NCBI GenBank assembly: GCA_000014925.1
Contig: CP000474.1
Coordinates: forward strand, 4,340,001 to 4,404,000
Direction: 5' to 3'
Length of the DNA: 64,000 nucleotides
From: Paenarthrobacter aurescens TC1
GTDB lineage: Bacteria; Actinomycetota; Actinomycetes; Actinomycetales; Micrococcaceae
Shown: positions 32,065 through 42,565 of the stretch, one piece after another
How positions within the stretch are numbered: the stretch's first letter is position 1
How the letters are laid out: each line of letters begins with the position of its first letter
Position numbers and translations under genes: made by a program
Notes under the pieces: generated by a model
What the model saw: the letters and a program-made list of their open reading frames with translations, nothing else
Told to the model about the DNA's origin: nothing
Database searches by the model: none

Positions 32065-33072
32065 TTAGCCGTGGGCGGCGAGGATGGTGGAGGCTTCCTG
32101 GCGGGTGGTGCCGGAGGACTCGATGTGGGCCAGGGCGGCCGGGATTTCCCAGCCCTTCTTCCGCATCGCGGTGGCCCACAGGCGCCCGGCCCGGTACGAG
32201 GACCGCACCAACGGCCCGGACATGACACCGAGGAACCCGATTTCTTCGGCCTCGTGCTGGAGGTCCACGAACTCCTGCGGCTTGACCCACCGGTCTACCG
32301 GCAAGTGCCGCTCGGACGGGCGCAGGTACTGGGTGATCGTGATCAGGTCACAACCGGCCGCGTGCAGGTCACGGAGCGCTTCGGAGATCTCCTCCCGGGT
32401 CTCGCCCATGCCCAGGATCAGGTTGGACTTGGTCACCATGCCCAGATCCCGGCCCTGGGTGATGACATCCAAGGACCGCTCATACCGGAACGCCGGACGG
32501 ATCCGCTTGAAAATCCTCGGCACGGTCTCCACGTTGTGCGCAAACACCTCAGGCTTGGAATCACAGATCGCCGCGATGTGCTCGGGCTTGCCGGAGAAAT
32601 CAGGGATCAGCAACTCCACCCCCGTGCCCGGGTTCAACTCATGGATCTTCCGGACCGTTTCGGCGTACAACCACACACCCTCATCGGCCAGGTCATCACG
32701 GGCCACCCCGGTCACCGTGGCGTAGCGCAACTGCATCGCCTGCACGCTGCGGGCCACCTTGGTGGGTTCGAACATGTCCACCGGGGAGGGTTTGCCGGTA
32801 TCGATCTGGCAGAAATCACAGCGCCGGGTGCACTCGGACCCGCCGATCAGGAACGTCGCTTCCTTGTCTTCCCAGCACTCAAAAATGTTCGGGCAGCCGG
32901 CCTCTTCACACACCGTGTGCAGGCCTTCCTTCTTCACCAGGTTCTTGAGCTGGACGAACTCCGGCCCCATCTGGACCTTGGCCTTGATCCACTCGGGCTT
33001 ACGTTCAACCGGGACCGCCGAGTTACGCTGCTCAACGCGCAGCAACTTACGGCCTTCAGGTGCGAGTGTCAT
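32065..33072 (-). CDS. lipA: Lipoyl synthase
   Basis: A 335-residue radical SAM enzyme inserting two sulfurs into protein-bound octanoyl groups. The auxiliary cluster cysteines C55-x4-C60-x5-C66 ([13 protein letters not shown]) and the SAM cluster C81-x3-C85-x2-C88 (CTRRCDFC) are intact. The C-terminal SSYRAG segment supplies the serine ligand of the auxiliary cluster. Start 33072 ([11 protein letters not shown]) is the conserved one; the longer frame runs into sdaA. Its main targets include GcvH, encoded 3 kb away in the same direction, so the block supplies its own cofactor. Confidence 0.95.
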   Translation of the reverse strand: MTLAPEGRKLLRVEQRNSAVPVERKPEWIKAKVQMGPEFVQLKNLVKKEGLHTVCEEAGCPNIFECWEDKEATFLIGGSECTRRCDFCQIDTGKPSPVDMFEPTKVARSVQAMQLRYATVTGVARDDLADEGVWLYAETVRKIHELNPGTGVELLIPDFSGKPEHIAAICDSKPEVFAHNVETVPRIFKRIRPAFRYERSLDVITQGRDLGMVTKSNLILGMGETREEISEALRDLHAAGCDLITITQYLRPSERHLPVDRWVKPQEFVDLQHEAEEIGFLGVMSGPLVRSSYRAGRLWATAMRKKGWEIPAALAHIESSGTTRQEASTILAAHG

Positions 33073-33118
33073 GAGTTTCTTCCTTGTTGGTATTCCATTT
33101 TCGCAGGAGCGCCCGCGA

Positions 33119-34531
33119 TCAGCATTCGACGACGTTGACGGCGAGGCCGCCCATCGCTGTTTCCTTGTACTTGGAGGACATGTCCTTGCCCGTTTCACGC
33201 ATGGTCACGATCACCTCATCCAAAGACACCCGGTGCGTCCCGTCACCCCACAACGCCATCTTCGCGGCATTGATCGCCTTCGCCGCCGCGATCGCGTTCC
33301 GCTCAATACACGGGATCTGCACCAAACCCCCGATCGGATCACACGTCAACCCCAGATTATGTTCCATCGCGATCTCCGCAGCGTTCTCCACCTGACCCGG
33401 CGAACCACCCATCACCTCAGCCAACCCCGCAGCAGCCATCGACGACGCCGAGCCCACCTCACCCTGGCACCCCACCTCAGCCCCCGAAATGGACGCCTGC
33501 TCCTTATACAACACACCCACCGCACCCGCGGCGAGCAGGAACTTCACCACCACATCGTCCTTATCGGCCTGGCTGGCCTTGTCCATGCCCGGCGCGTAAT
33601 TCAACGCGTAATACAACACCGCAGGAATGATCCCCGCAGCACCATTGGTCGGCGCCGTCACCACCCGGCCACCCGAAGCGTTCTCCTCGTTCACCGCCAA
33701 CGCGATCAGGTTCACCCACTCCTGCCAATACTTCGGATCATTCCGGTCCTTGTCCTCCTTCAGCAGCCGCTCCAACCAGTCAGGAGACCGACGCCGGACC
33801 TTCAACCCCCCGGGCAGCACACCCTCACGCTTCAACGACGTTTCAACACACGCCTCCATCACGGACCAGATATGCAAAAGACCCTCCCGGATCTCCTCCT
33901 CACTCCGGGACGCACGCTCATTGATGAACATGATGTCGCTGATCCCCAACCCCTTGGACGAACACCGGCCCATCAACTCCGCCGCCGTCCTGAACGGCAA
34001 CGGCAACTCCGCCTTCGTCTCCTCCAACTCGGCCCGGGCAGCGTCCTCCTCACCCTCACGGACAATGAACCCGCCACCCACCGAAAAGAACGTCGCCTCC
34101 CGCAGCACATTGCCCTGGGCATCAGACACCTGGAACTTCATCCCATTCGTATGCCGCGGCAACACCGTCAACGGATGCAACACCATATCCTCCACCGCAT
34201 ACGGCAGCTCCACACCGCCCCCGGACGCACCACCCAGATTCAGCACACCCGTCTCCGCGATCGTCGCCAGCCGCTCCTCCACCTCGTCAGGCAGGATCAA
34301 CTCGGGGTGAAAGCCCTCCAAGCCCAGCAGCGTGGCCGTCATAGTGCCGTGCCCACGACCCGTCGCAGCCAACGAACCATACAGATCAACCCGCAGCGAC
34401 GCCACCGAACCCAGGACACCGGCGTCCTTGAGTTCGCCAGCGAACACCGCCCCAGCCCGCATCGGCCCCACAGTATGAGAACTCGACGGGCCAATACCCA
34501 CAGAGAACAAATCAAAAACACCAACAGCCAT
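33119..34531 (-). CDS. sdaA: L-serine ammonia-lyase, iron-sulfur type, single chain
   Basis: A 470-residue enzyme converting L-serine to pyruvate and ammonia with a [4Fe-4S] cluster. The N-terminal beta domain starts [22 protein letters not shown] and the alpha domain has [63 protein letters not shown], with three candidate cluster cysteines, and ends with [15 protein letters not shown] precedes ATG 34531. Length fits the fused bacterial form. It drains serine made by GlyA from glycine, consistent with its position after glyA and the palindrome. Confidence 0.95.
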   Translation of the reverse strand: MAVGVFDLFSVGIGPSSSHTVGPMRAGAVFAGELKDAGVLGSVASLRVDLYGSLAATGRGHGTMTATLLGLEGFHPELILPDEVEERLATIAETGVLNLGGASGGGVELPYAVEDMVLHPLTVLPRHTNGMKFQVSDAQGNVLREATFFSVGGGFIVREGEEDAARAELEETKAELPLPFRTAAELMGRCSSKGLGISDIMFINERASRSEEEIREGLLHIWSVMEACVETSLKREGVLPGGLKVRRRSPDWLERLLKEDKDRNDPKYWQEWVNLIALAVNEENASGGRVVTAPTNGAAGIIPAVLYYALNYAPGMDKASQADKDDVVVKFLLAAGAVGVLYKEQASISGAEVGCQGEVGSASSMAAAGLAEVMGGSPGQVENAAEIAMEHNLGLTCDPIGGLVQIPCIERNAIAAAKAINAAKMALWGDGTHRVSLDEVIVTMRETGKDMSSKYKETAMGGLAVNVVEC

Positions 34532-34833
34532 GGCTGGGATCCCTTTCAGGGAAGAGTGAAACAAACAAGAATGTGGGGCCGGGCCAAATCCCGAGCCAAG
34601 GCAGGCCCAGCCCCTGTGGAAGCCGAGTGCAGCTTCCAAACCCGGTGTTTACGTGAGGCATTCGTTCCCAGCGGACGCCTCACCCGGGAGATCAAATGTG
34701 CATCGTGTGCACCACGGCCGGTCGCACCAACGGCCGTTGGGGCCGTTCCATAAACGGGGTCCCGCTGCAAAACATGCCGTGCGCACGGCATGTTTTGCAG
34801 CGAGCCCACGAAACGGCCAGCAAAACCGAGCGG
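34532..34833. other. 302-bp intergenic region between glyA and sdaA
   Basis: Besides the 40-bp palindrome (separate entry) it contains a GGAAGC/GCTTCC hairpin (34618-34637) in the sdaA leader. I looked for glycine-riboswitch signatures (the UCUCUCAGG motif) and found none, so sdaA probably has its own, different control. Confidence 0.4.
34763..34802. terminator. 40-bp perfect palindrome between glyA and sdaA
   Basis: Each 20-nt half is the exact reverse complement of the other, with no loop bases. It lies 31 bp after the glyA stop. No long U-tract follows, so it may be a factor-assisted terminator, an mRNA-end stabiliser or a protein-binding site. Confidence 0.7.
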
Positions 34834-36153
34834 CTAGCCGAGGTTCGCGACCCCCGGGTACAACGGGTGCGCCTTAGCGAGTGCCTCAACACGGTGACGC
34901 AACCCGGTAAGGTCCGCGTCGGCGTCGGCGATCAACACTTCGGCGATGATGTCCGCTACCTCGCGGAAGGCCGCTTCCCCGAAGCCGCGCGTTGCCAGCG
35001 CCGGGGTGCCGATGCGCAGGCCGGAGGTGACCATGGGCGGGCGGGGGTCGAAGGGGACGGCGTTGCGGTTGACAGTGATGTCGATTGCGGCGAGGCGGTC
35101 TTCGGCCTGCTGGCCGTCGAGTTCGCAGTTGCGGAGGTCGACGAGGACCAGGTGCACGTCGGTTCCGCCGGAGACTACGTTGATGCCCTTGGCGGCGACG
35201 TCGGGCTGCACCAAGCGTTCGGCGAGAATCCGTGCACCGGCGAGGACGCGTTCCTGTCGCTCCCGGAATTCCTCCGAGGCGGCAATTTTGAACGCAACAG
35301 CCTTGCCTGCGATGACGTGTTCCAGCGGTCCTCCTTGCTGGCCCGGGAACACGGCCGAGTTGATCTTCTTGGCGATATCGGCGTCGTTGGAGAGGATGAT
35401 GCCGCCGCGGGGGCCCGCGAGGGTCTTGTGCGTGGTGGACGTGGTGACGTGCGCGTGCGGGACGGGCGAAGGGTGCAGGCCCGCGGCCACAAGGCCGGCG
35501 AAGTGTGCCATGTCCACCATCAGGTACGCGCCCACGGAGTCGGCGATCCGGCGGAACTCAGCGAAGTCCAGCTGCCGCGCGTAAGCGGACCAGCCGGCGA
35601 CGATGAGCGCCGGTTTGTGCTCTTGGGCCAGGCGCTCAACCTCGGCCATGTCCACGGTGTGGGTGTCCTCGCGAACGCCGTAGGGGACCACGTTGTAGAG
35701 CTTGCCGGAGAAGTTGATGCGCATGCCGTGGGTCAGGTGGCCGCCGTGGGCCAAGTTCAGCCCCATGATGGTGTCACCCGGCTTGATCAGGGCGTGCATC
35801 ACGGAAGCGTTGGCCTGGGCACCGGAGTGCGGCTGGACGTTCGCGAATTCGGCGCCGAACAGTGCCTTGATGCGGTCGATCGCCAGCTGCTCAATGACAT
35901 CGACGTGTTCGCAGCCGCCGTAGTAGCGCTTGCCCGGGTAACCCTCGGCGTATTTGTTGGTCAGCACCGAACCTTGGGCCTGCATCACGGCAACGGCCGT
36001 GTGGTTCTCGGAGGCGATCATTTCCAGCCCGTCGCGCTGGCGACCGAGTTCGTCGTCGATCTTTGCGGCGATCTCAGGATCCAGCTCTGATAGCTGGGCG
36101 TCCAGCGACGCCGACACAACTTGCTGGTACTCAGTCACAGATACCGGGTTCAC
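34834..36153 (-). CDS. glyA: Serine hydroxymethyltransferase
   Basis: A 439-residue PLP enzyme interconverting serine and glycine with tetrahydrofolate. The PLP lysine is in [17 protein letters not shown] (about K243); folate and substrate motifs include [38 protein letters not shown] and [15 protein letters not shown] start overlaps the gcvH stop by 4 bp (GTGA), so translation is coupled. It couples glycine cleavage to serine synthesis and to the downstream serine lyase. The stop is followed by the perfect palindrome. Confidence 0.95.
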   Translation of the reverse strand: MNPVSVTEYQQVVSASLDAQLSELDPEIAAKIDDELGRQRDGLEMIASENHTAVAVMQAQGSVLTNKYAEGYPGKRYYGGCEHVDVIEQLAIDRIKALFGAEFANVQPHSGAQANASVMHALIKPGDTIMGLNLAHGGHLTHGMRINFSGKLYNVVPYGVREDTHTVDMAEVERLAQEHKPALIVAGWSAYARQLDFAEFRRIADSVGAYLMVDMAHFAGLVAAGLHPSPVPHAHVTTSTTHKTLAGPRGGIILSNDADIAKKINSAVFPGQQGGPLEHVIAGKAVAFKIAASEEFRERQERVLAGARILAERLVQPDVAAKGINVVSGGTDVHLVLVDLRNCELDGQQAEDRLAAIDITVNRNAVPFDPRPPMVTSGLRIGTPALATRGFGEAAFREVADIIAEVLIADADADLTGLRHRVEALAKAHPLYPGVANLG

Positions 36154-36533
36154 AGTTCTCCACCGTTCGTTGCAGCGTATTCTTCGGCCGACATGAGCGG
36201 CCCTTCTTCCGTGGCGGCAACCTTGAAAAGCCAGCCGGCACCGTAGGGATCGTTGTTGATGAGTGCCGGATCGCTGACAACGGCGTCGTTGATCTCGGTC
36301 ACCTCCCCCGTCACGGGCGAGTACAGGTCCGATACCGACTTGGTGGATTCAACCTCGCCACAGGTCTCGCCTGCGGTCACTGTGGAACCAACCTCGGGGA
36401 GGTCCACGTACACAATGTCGCCCAGGGCGTCAGCGGCTACAGCAGAGATCCCGATCCCGACAGGCCCGCCCTCATCAGAGGCAACCCACTCGTGCTCGGC
36501 CGAGTATTTCAATTCAGCAACTACCTTGCTCAT
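36150..36533 (-). CDS. gcvH: Glycine cleavage system H protein
   Basis: A 127-residue lipoyl carrier shuttling the aminomethyl group between GcvP, GcvT and the L protein. Lipoylation lysine K65 lies in [20 protein letters not shown]. Start [16 protein letters not shown] (36533) is the conserved N-terminus. Sits 22 bp after gcvT and overlaps glyA by 4 bp. Confidence 0.96.
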   Translation of the reverse strand: MSKVVAELKYSAEHEWVASDEGGPVGIGISAVAADALGDIVYVDLPEVGSTVTAGETCGEVESTKSVSDLYSPVTGEVTEINDAVVSDPALINNDPYGAGWLFKVAATEEGPLMSAEEYAATNGGEL

Positions 36534-36555
36534 TTCAATTCCTAACTTCTCGTGA

Positions 36556-37677
36556 CTACTTTTGGCGCTTGTAGAACGGCAGGGCGACAACTTCGAACGG
36601 TTCGGCTTTGCCTCGGAGGTCGACCTCAACGATCGTTCCCGGCTCTGAATGCTCGACGTCGACGTAGGCCATCGCTACCGGGTAACCGAGCGTCGGGCTT
36701 GGCTGGCCGGAGGAGACTTCGCCGATCAGGGAGCCGTCCTTGAGCACCGAGTAGTGGGCGCGCGCGGCACGGCGGCCCGTGCCCTTGAGGCCCACGAGCT
36801 TCTGCCCAAGGGTGGACCCCACACCGGCAGCCTTGATGGCGGTGAGTGCCTCCCTGCCCACAAAGTCGCTTTCCTTGGCCAGGGAAACTACCGGGCCCAG
36901 GCCTGCTGCGTAGGCATTGACGTGCTGGGAGAGCTCGTTGCCGTAGAGCGGCATGCCGGCTTCAAGGCGGAGCGAATCGCGGGCGGCGAGACCTGCGGGG
37001 ATGAGTCCGTGGCCTTCACCGGCTTCCAGCAGCGCTTCCCAGAGGCCTGCGGCGTCGACGTTCGGGACGTAGATCTCGAAGCCGTCTTCCCCGGTGTAGC
37101 CGGTGCGGGCGAGCAACAGGTCCTCCCCGTTGATGGATACCTCAACCGCGGCGTAGTACTTCAGTTCGGTGACCAACTCGTGCTGTTCCGCATGGACCAG
37201 TTGCAGCAGGATGGCTTCAGCGGTCGGGCCCTGCACGGCGATGAGTGACGTCTCGGCAGAGACGTCCTCGACGACGACGTCAAAACCGGCCGCGCGCTTC
37301 AGCAGCGCCGCGGAGACCACCTTGGCGTTGCCCGCATTGGGGACTACCAGGTACTTGTCTTCAGCGCGTCGGTAGGAGATGAGGTCGTCGATGATGCCGC
37401 CGTCGGCGTTGCAGATCAGCGAATACTTGGCCTTGCCTACAGCGATCGCTGACAGCTTGCCCACCAGGGCGTAGTCCAGGAAGGCCGCAGCGTCGGGGCC
37501 GCTGACCCAGACCTCGCCCATGTGGGAGAGATCGAACAGGCCCGCCGCGTTACGGACGGCATGGTGCTCGGCGAGTTCGGACTCGTACTTCAGCGGCATC
37601 TGCCAGCCGCCGAAGTCCGTGAAGGAAGCGCCGGCCTTTTTGTGCTGCTCGTAGAGAGCGGTGTAGTTCTCAGACAT
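36556..37677 (-). CDS. gcvT: Glycine cleavage system T protein (aminomethyltransferase)
   Basis: A 373-residue folate-dependent enzyme releasing ammonia from H-protein-bound aminomethyl and forming methylene-THF. Conserved sequence: [38 protein letters not shown] at the N-terminus (Asp near residue 98 region [12 protein letters not shown]) and [16 protein letters not shown]. Start MSENYTAL at 37677 is the conserved one. It lies 11 bp after gcvP in the operon gcvP-gcvT-gcvH-glyA. Confidence 0.95.
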   Translation of the reverse strand: MSENYTALYEQHKKAGASFTDFGGWQMPLKYESELAEHHAVRNAAGLFDLSHMGEVWVSGPDAAAFLDYALVGKLSAIAVGKAKYSLICNADGGIIDDLISYRRAEDKYLVVPNAGNAKVVSAALLKRAAGFDVVVEDVSAETSLIAVQGPTAEAILLQLVHAEQHELVTELKYYAAVEVSINGEDLLLARTGYTGEDGFEIYVPNVDAAGLWEALLEAGEGHGLIPAGLAARDSLRLEAGMPLYGNELSQHVNAYAAGLGPVVSLAKESDFVGREALTAIKAAGVGSTLGQKLVGLKGTGRRAARAHYSVLKDGSLIGEVSSGQPSPTLGYPVAMAYVDVEHSEPGTIVEVDLRGKAEPFEVVALPFYKRQK

Positions 37678-37688
37678 GTCGGGAGTCC

Positions 37689-40541
37689 TTAGTTTTCGAA
37701 GTCTTCGAGCGGAGGGCAGGAGCACACCAGGTTGCGGTCACCGGCAGCTCCATCGATGCGTCCAACTGGCGGGAAGTACTTGTCCTGCTTCAAGTGGTGG
37801 ACGGGGAACGCTGCCTGCTCGCGCGTGTAGTCGCGGTCCCAGCCGGAATATACGACGGCGGCAGCTGTGTGCGGCGCGTTGCGCAGCGGCGATTTCTCAA
37901 GAGTGAAATCACCGCTGGCCACCTGCTCGATCTCGGCGCGGATGGTGATCATGGCTTCGATGAAGCGGTCGATCTCGGCAAGGTCCTCGGACTCGGTCGG
38001 TTCCACCATGAGCGTGCCCGCAACCGGGAACGCGAGCGTGGGGGCGTGGAATCCGAAGTCGATGAGGCGCTTGGCCACGTCTTCAGCGGTAACTCCGGTG
38101 CGGGTGGTCAGTTCACGCAGATCCAGGATGCACTCGTGGGCAACAAGTCCGCCCTCGCCCGTGTACAGGACGGGGAAGTGCTCGTCCAGGCGGGAGGCAA
38201 CGTAGTTGGCTGCGAGCAGCGCGGACTTCGTGGCGTCGGTGAGGCCTTGGCCACCCATGAGCTTCACGTACGCCCAGGAAATCGGCAGCACACCGGCGGA
38301 GCCATAGCGGGAAGCTGAGATGGCCACGCCATGCCCTTCCTCGTGCGCTGCTTTGTTCGCGTCGCCCGGCATGAACGGAGCCAGGTGTGCCTTCGCAGCA
38401 ACAGGGCCAACGCCCGGTCCACCGCCGCCGTGCGGGATGCAGAAGGTTTTGTGCAGGTTCAGGTGCGATACGTCGCCGCCGAACTTGCCCGGCTGGGCCA
38501 GGCCAACCAGCGCGTTCAGGTTCGCACCGTCAACGTACACCTGGCCGCCGGCTGCATGGATCGCGTCACAGACTTCGCGGACGTCGGCGTCGTACACGCC
38601 GTGCGTGGACGGGTAAGTGATCATGATGCAGGACAGGACGTCTTTGTTGGCTTCGATTTTGGCGGTCAGGTCTGCGTGATCGATGGTGCCGTCGGCAGCC
38701 GTGGCCACCACCACAACCTTCATCCCGGCCAAGACCGCGGACGCGGCGTTGGTGCCGTGGGCCGACGCGGGGATCAAGCAGACAGTGCGCTGCTGGTCAC
38801 CACGGGACAGGTGATATCCACGGATGGCCAGCAGGCCGGCCAGCTCTCCCTGGGAACCGGCGTTCGGCTGGATGGAGACCTGGTCGTAGCCCGTGATCTC
38901 GGTGAGGTCGGCTTCCAGGTCTTCGATCAGTTCCCGCCAACCCGCTGTCTGGTGGTCCGGAGCGAACGGGTGGATCGACGCGAACTCAGGCCAGGAAATG
39001 GCTTCCATTTCAGCGGTTGCGTTGAGCTTCATGGTGCAGGAACCCAGCGGAATCATGGTGCGGTCCAGTGCGAGGTCCCGGTCGGACAGCCTGCGGATAT
39101 AGCGCAACAGCTGCGTCTCGGAACGGTGCGTGTTGAACACCGGGTGCTGCAGGAAGTCGCTGCTTCGGACCACGTCTGCGGGCAGTTCGAACCCTGCTGC
39201 GTCCCCTACCGGACCGGCGCCAAAGGCGACGGCCACCGCGGAGAGGACCTCCGGCGTCGTGGTTTCATCAATGCTGACCCCAACGGTGTCGGCGTCGATG
39301 AATCGCAGGTTGATGCCGCGTGCCTCGGCGGCGCCGATGACTTTGTCAGCCTTGCCGGGGACGCGCACTGTGAGGGTGTCGAAGAAGGACTCGGACGTAA
39401 GTTCCCGGCCAGCTTTCTTCAGCGCTGCGGCAAGGGTGCGGGCATGGCCGTGAACGGTTTCGGCGATCGCCTTCAGGCCTTCCGGACCGTGGTAGACGGC
39501 GTACATCGAGGCGACAATGGCCAGCAAGGCCTGCGCTGTACAGATGTTGGACGTCGCCTTTTCGCGGCGGATGTGCTGCTCGCGGGTCTGGAGGGCCAGA
39601 CGGTACGCGGGGACGCCTGCGTTGTCCTTGGAAACGCCCACGATACGGCCGGGAAGTGTGCGCTCCATGCCTTCGCGGACCGCCATGTAGGCCGCGTGCG
39701 GGCCGCCGAAGAACAGGGGCACGCCGAAGCGCTGCGCGGTTCCGACGGCGATGTCCGCACCTTGTTCACCCGGGGGCGTGATGAGGGTGAGCGCCAAAAG
39801 GTCAGCCGCGACGGTGACCAGCGCACCGCGTTCCTTGGCGTCGGCGATCACGACGGAGTGATCGAAGACTCGGCCCGAAACGCCCGGCTGCTGGAGCACG
39901 ATGCCATTGATGTCGCCGTCGGGAAGGCCGGCCGAAAGGTCAGCGATCTCCACCTCGAAGCCTAACGCCTCAGCGCGACCCTTCACGATCGCGATGGTCT
40001 GCGGGAGGAGGTCGGAGTCCAAGACAGTCTTACCGTCCTTGGCAGTCTTGTTCTTGTTGGCCCTGCGCATGAGCAACACGGCCTCGGCCACGGCGGTGGC
40101 TTCGTCCAGCAGGGAAGCGTTCGCAACGGGCAGGCCGGTGAGGTCCTGCACCATGGTCTGGAAATTGAGCAGCGCTTCGAGGCGGCCCTGGGAAATTTCC
40201 GGCTGGTACGGGGTGTAAGCCGTGTACCAAGCGGGAGCTTCCAGGATGTTGCGGCGGATGACCGGCGGCGTCACGGTGTCGTAGTAGCCCTGGCCGATCA
40301 TCTGGACGGCGGTCTTGTTCTTGGACGCGAGCTTGCGCAGCTCGGCGAGGACCTGCACCTCGGTGAGGGCGTCCTGCAACTTCAGGGCAGTGTCCTGGCG
40401 GATCGAATCGGGGATCGCGACGTCTACCAGGCCGTCGACAGAGTCGTAGCCAATGGCCTTGAGCATGGTGTCAACATCGGCTTGGCGACGGGCGCCGATG
40501 TGCCGGTCCGCGAAGGCGGTGGGGGTTGATTGAACAGTCAA
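37689..40541 (-). CDS. gcvP: Glycine dehydrogenase (decarboxylating), P protein
   Basis: A single-chain enzyme of about 950 residues, fusing both halves found as separate subunits elsewhere. The PLP lysine is in [20 protein letters not shown] (about K700). Other motifs: [35 protein letters not shown] and NAGSQGEYAGLL-like [24 protein letters not shown] at 40541 has GGAG 6 nt upstream and gives [18 protein letters not shown]; the ATG at 40553 (four residues longer) has no ribosome site. The tandem glycine riboswitch lies directly upstream, so the gene is first in the glycine operon. Confidence 0.95.
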   Translation of the reverse strand: MTVQSTPTAFADRHIGARRQADVDTMLKAIGYDSVDGLVDVAIPDSIRQDTALKLQDALTEVQVLAELRKLASKNKTAVQMIGQGYYDTVTPPVIRRNILEAPAWYTAYTPYQPEISQGRLEALLNFQTMVQDLTGLPVANASLLDEATAVAEAVLLMRRANKNKTAKDGKTVLDSDLLPQTIAIVKGRAEALGFEVEIADLSAGLPDGDINGIVLQQPGVSGRVFDHSVVIADAKERGALVTVAADLLALTLITPPGEQGADIAVGTAQRFGVPLFFGGPHAAYMAVREGMERTLPGRIVGVSKDNAGVPAYRLALQTREQHIRREKATSNICTAQALLAIVASMYAVYHGPEGLKAIAETVHGHARTLAAALKKAGRELTSESFFDTLTVRVPGKADKVIGAAEARGINLRFIDADTVGVSIDETTTPEVLSAVAVAFGAGPVGDAAGFELPADVVRSSDFLQHPVFNTHRSETQLLRYIRRLSDRDLALDRTMIPLGSCTMKLNATAEMEAISWPEFASIHPFAPDHQTAGWRELIEDLEADLTEITGYDQVSIQPNAGSQGELAGLLAIRGYHLSRGDQQRTVCLIPASAHGTNAASAVLAGMKVVVVATAADGTIDHADLTAKIEANKDVLSCIMITYPSTHGVYDADVREVCDAIHAAGGQVYVDGANLNALVGLAQPGKFGGDVSHLNLHKTFCIPHGGGGPGVGPVAAKAHLAPFMPGDANKAAHEEGHGVAISASRYGSAGVLPISWAYVKLMGGQGLTDATKSALLAANYVASRLDEHFPVLYTGEGGLVAHECILDLRELTTRTGVTAEDVAKRLIDFGFHAPTLAFPVAGTLMVEPTESEDLAEIDRFIEAMITIRAEIEQVASGDFTLEKSPLRNAPHTAAAVVYSGWDRDYTREQAAFPVHHLKQDKYFPPVGRIDGAAGDRNLVCSCPPLEDFEN

Positions 40542-40599
40542 GAGGAACTCCATGATTCAGGCGCCCAGTGAGCGCTCGATGATGTGGGTTCCTCCCCGC

Positions 40600-40785
40600 T
40601 CTGTATTGGACCTGAGAGATTCCGCAGGAATGGTTGCCTGCTTGCACCGTCGGTGAGCCCGGTTGCCCGGACTGCTTTCCAGAGTTGCCTAACCGCGGCG
40701 GTACATGGGCCTGAGAGATTCCTGGGGAGGATTTGCTCCTACGGCGCCTGACTGGATGTACCGGCAGGGCTCTCCCGCCGCAGAT
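40600..40785 (-). promoter_or_regulatory. Tandem glycine riboswitch
   Basis: Reading the - strand, two aptamers occur in series. Aptamer I (about 40785-40707) begins GCGGGAGAGCCC, has GCGCCGTAGGAGCAA, and ends AATCTCTCAGGCCC. Aptamer II (about 40680-40607) begins GGAAAGCAG, has GACGGTGCAAGCAGGCAACC and ends AATCTCTCAGGTCC. The paired AATCTCTCAGG ends are the class hallmark. Glycine binding normally turns expression on. It precedes gcvP by about 55 bp. Confidence 0.93.
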
Positions 40786-40862
40786 CAAAAGCGTTGCGTC
40801 ACCGTGAGTGACACGCTTCACACCATAGCTGGTTGTTTTGAAAAAGCGCAAGCAAGGTGAAG

Positions 40863-42422
40863 TTACTGATGCATCGCCTCATGGATTTGCAGCGCGAACC
40901 AGAGCTGGGCAACTGTGGACGTTTCACCCATATCCAGCCCCGTCAGCTCGCCGATTTTCCGTATCCGGTAGATGATGGTTTGCCGGTGCGCGAACAACGC
41001 CGTTGCGGTCTTTTGCCAGGACCGTTGCGAGTCCAGATACGTCCTGAGCGTGACGAGGAGATCGCCCTCCTGGCTCTGCTCGTAGTCGAAAATCGGGCCT
41101 AAAAGCCGCCGAACCAGCGCCGTTCCTTCCTCGAAACCCGTCAGCCCCAGCCATGACGGCCCCTCCGCATAGCGGGCCAGTGCCAGCTTGTTGGCACGGG
41201 CGGAGCCAAGCGCCCAGAGGGATTCCTGCAGTGCGCGTTGGATGTTGGCAACGGCCGCCGGCGCGCTGATCCCGATCGCAGCATCCGCCCCGGCACAGTG
41301 CGCCAGGACGTGGTCAGGGACGTCGGCCGGGACCACCACATGGAGCCTGTTGTTTCGCTTCAACGACGCCGACGCAACCCCGTGCCTCCACAGTTCGATG
41401 TGCACGTTGGCCAGCCTGTCGCCGTCGTCCGCTTGTCTGTCTCCGCCGCCGGCGGACATCGAGGCGAGCAGGAAATCCTGGGGCGAAACCTGGAAAGCTG
41501 CCAGCCGGCTTTCCGTCTCGGCCATGCCCAGACGCCCGTCCATGGCCTGCAGCAGGAACTCGCCGGCCAACCTGTGACGGCCTTCCAAGGACAGCACGAT
41601 GCGCGAAAGCTGCAGTCCCAGCACGGTTGCGGCGTGAAGGAGTACGACGGCGTCCGGGTGCGGTTCGCTGTTGGGCAGCACCACCAGGAGCGCATTGGCA
41701 TGCGTGGGAATGTCCATGGTGAGCACGTGACGGCCCCGGATGCGGTGCCACTGGAAGTTCTTTCCGGCGAGGGACACCTGCCCGGACAGCGGAGCCCATT
41801 CCTCGGCAAGGAACTCTGGCAGCGTTTGCCCGTCCGGATGCCAGGGATGGAGGCAGCGTCGGTCCACCACGAACAGGTTTGCGTCGAGCTCAGTTGCCAG
41901 CCGTTGGACCAGGCTCTGCCAATGGTCCTCGGAAGCTCCGGCGGTGCGGAGCAGATCGTAGACGCGGGCCGTCTGCCGCAGCCGGCGCGATTCTTCGAGC
42001 AGTGAGGACTCGGCAACCGACCGGGCGATTGCGATGAACGGCAGCGGATACGGGATGTTGACCAGTGGCAACGGCAGCCGCTCGCACGCCGCCAGGAATT
42101 CCGCGGTGAGGGGCGGCGCGTGCATCTTCTCACCGATCGCCAAGGCGCTGGCACCGCTGTCCACCAAGGCCTCTGCGAGCGCCACCTGACCTTGCGCGTC
42201 TGGCGGGATGGACAGGCCGTTGGTCATCATGAGCTCGCCGCCTGTAACCCATTCCCACAGCCTGGGGAGGTCCGAGGTGTGGGCCCAGGTGATGCGGTTG
42301 TCCCGGCCCGCCGATCCTGCCAGGAGCGTGAGCCCGAGTTGAGGCTCGGCCACGAGTTCGGCCACGGTGATTGCCATGCGGGGTCCTGTTTTTCCTTGCG
42401 TTCGCTGAGGGGTTGGCGCCAT
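40863..42422 (-). CDS. PucR-family transcriptional regulator
   Basis: A 519-residue regulator. The N-terminal PucR domain (about 10-130: ITVAELVAEPQLGLTLLAGSAGRDNRITWAHTSDLPRLWEWVTGGELMMTNG) is followed by a GGDEF-like middle region (about 270-390) and a C-terminal PucR HTH (about 460-515: LRTYLDSQRSWQKTATALFAHRQTIIYRIRKIGELTGLDM). PucR-type proteins control purine, allantoin and amine catabolism. ATG 42422 with AGAGG upstream is chosen; GTG 42431 is possible. It is divergent from the agmatinase cluster and probably controls it, perhaps through the dyad at 42435-42450. Confidence 0.88.
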   Translation of the reverse strand: MAPTPQRTQGKTGPRMAITVAELVAEPQLGLTLLAGSAGRDNRITWAHTSDLPRLWEWVTGGELMMTNGLSIPPDAQGQVALAEALVDSGASALAIGEKMHAPPLTAEFLAACERLPLPLVNIPYPLPFIAIARSVAESSLLEESRRLRQTARVYDLLRTAGASEDHWQSLVQRLATELDANLFVVDRRCLHPWHPDGQTLPEFLAEEWAPLSGQVSLAGKNFQWHRIRGRHVLTMDIPTHANALLVVLPNSEPHPDAVVLLHAATVLGLQLSRIVLSLEGRHRLAGEFLLQAMDGRLGMAETESRLAAFQVSPQDFLLASMSAGGGDRQADDGDRLANVHIELWRHGVASASLKRNNRLHVVVPADVPDHVLAHCAGADAAIGISAPAAVANIQRALQESLWALGSARANKLALARYAEGPSWLGLTGFEEGTALVRRLLGPIFDYEQSQEGDLLVTLRTYLDSQRSWQKTATALFAHRQTIIYRIRKIGELTGLDMGETSTVAQLWFALQIHEAMHQ

Positions 42423-42434
42423 TTCAAGCACCTC

Positions 42435-42450
42435 TTAGACATTCGTCTAA
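42435..42450. promoter_or_regulatory. Candidate PucR operator TTAGAC-N4-GTCTAA
   Basis: Perfect 6-bp arms around ATTC, 13 bp upstream of the pucR start and about 115 bp upstream of the agmatinase start, placed to repress pucR and to affect the divergent promoter. Confidence 0.5.
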
Positions 42451-42565
42451 ACGCCTCGACCATTTGTAGTCAATGTAGCGCTTTTCGGAGTGATCGGCGT
42501 CACCAAGAATGGAATTACTTACTTCCCGCTCAACGGCGAGCACCCCTCACCCCAAGGATTCTTCA

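Noticed and set aside
34532..34761. A second glycine riboswitch before sdaA
   Set aside because: No AAUCUCUCAGG motif or paired aptamer structure is present in this leader.
34696..36090. 464-codon + strand frame antisense to glyA
   Set aside because: The opposite strand is unmistakable serine hydroxymethyltransferase with its PLP lysine.
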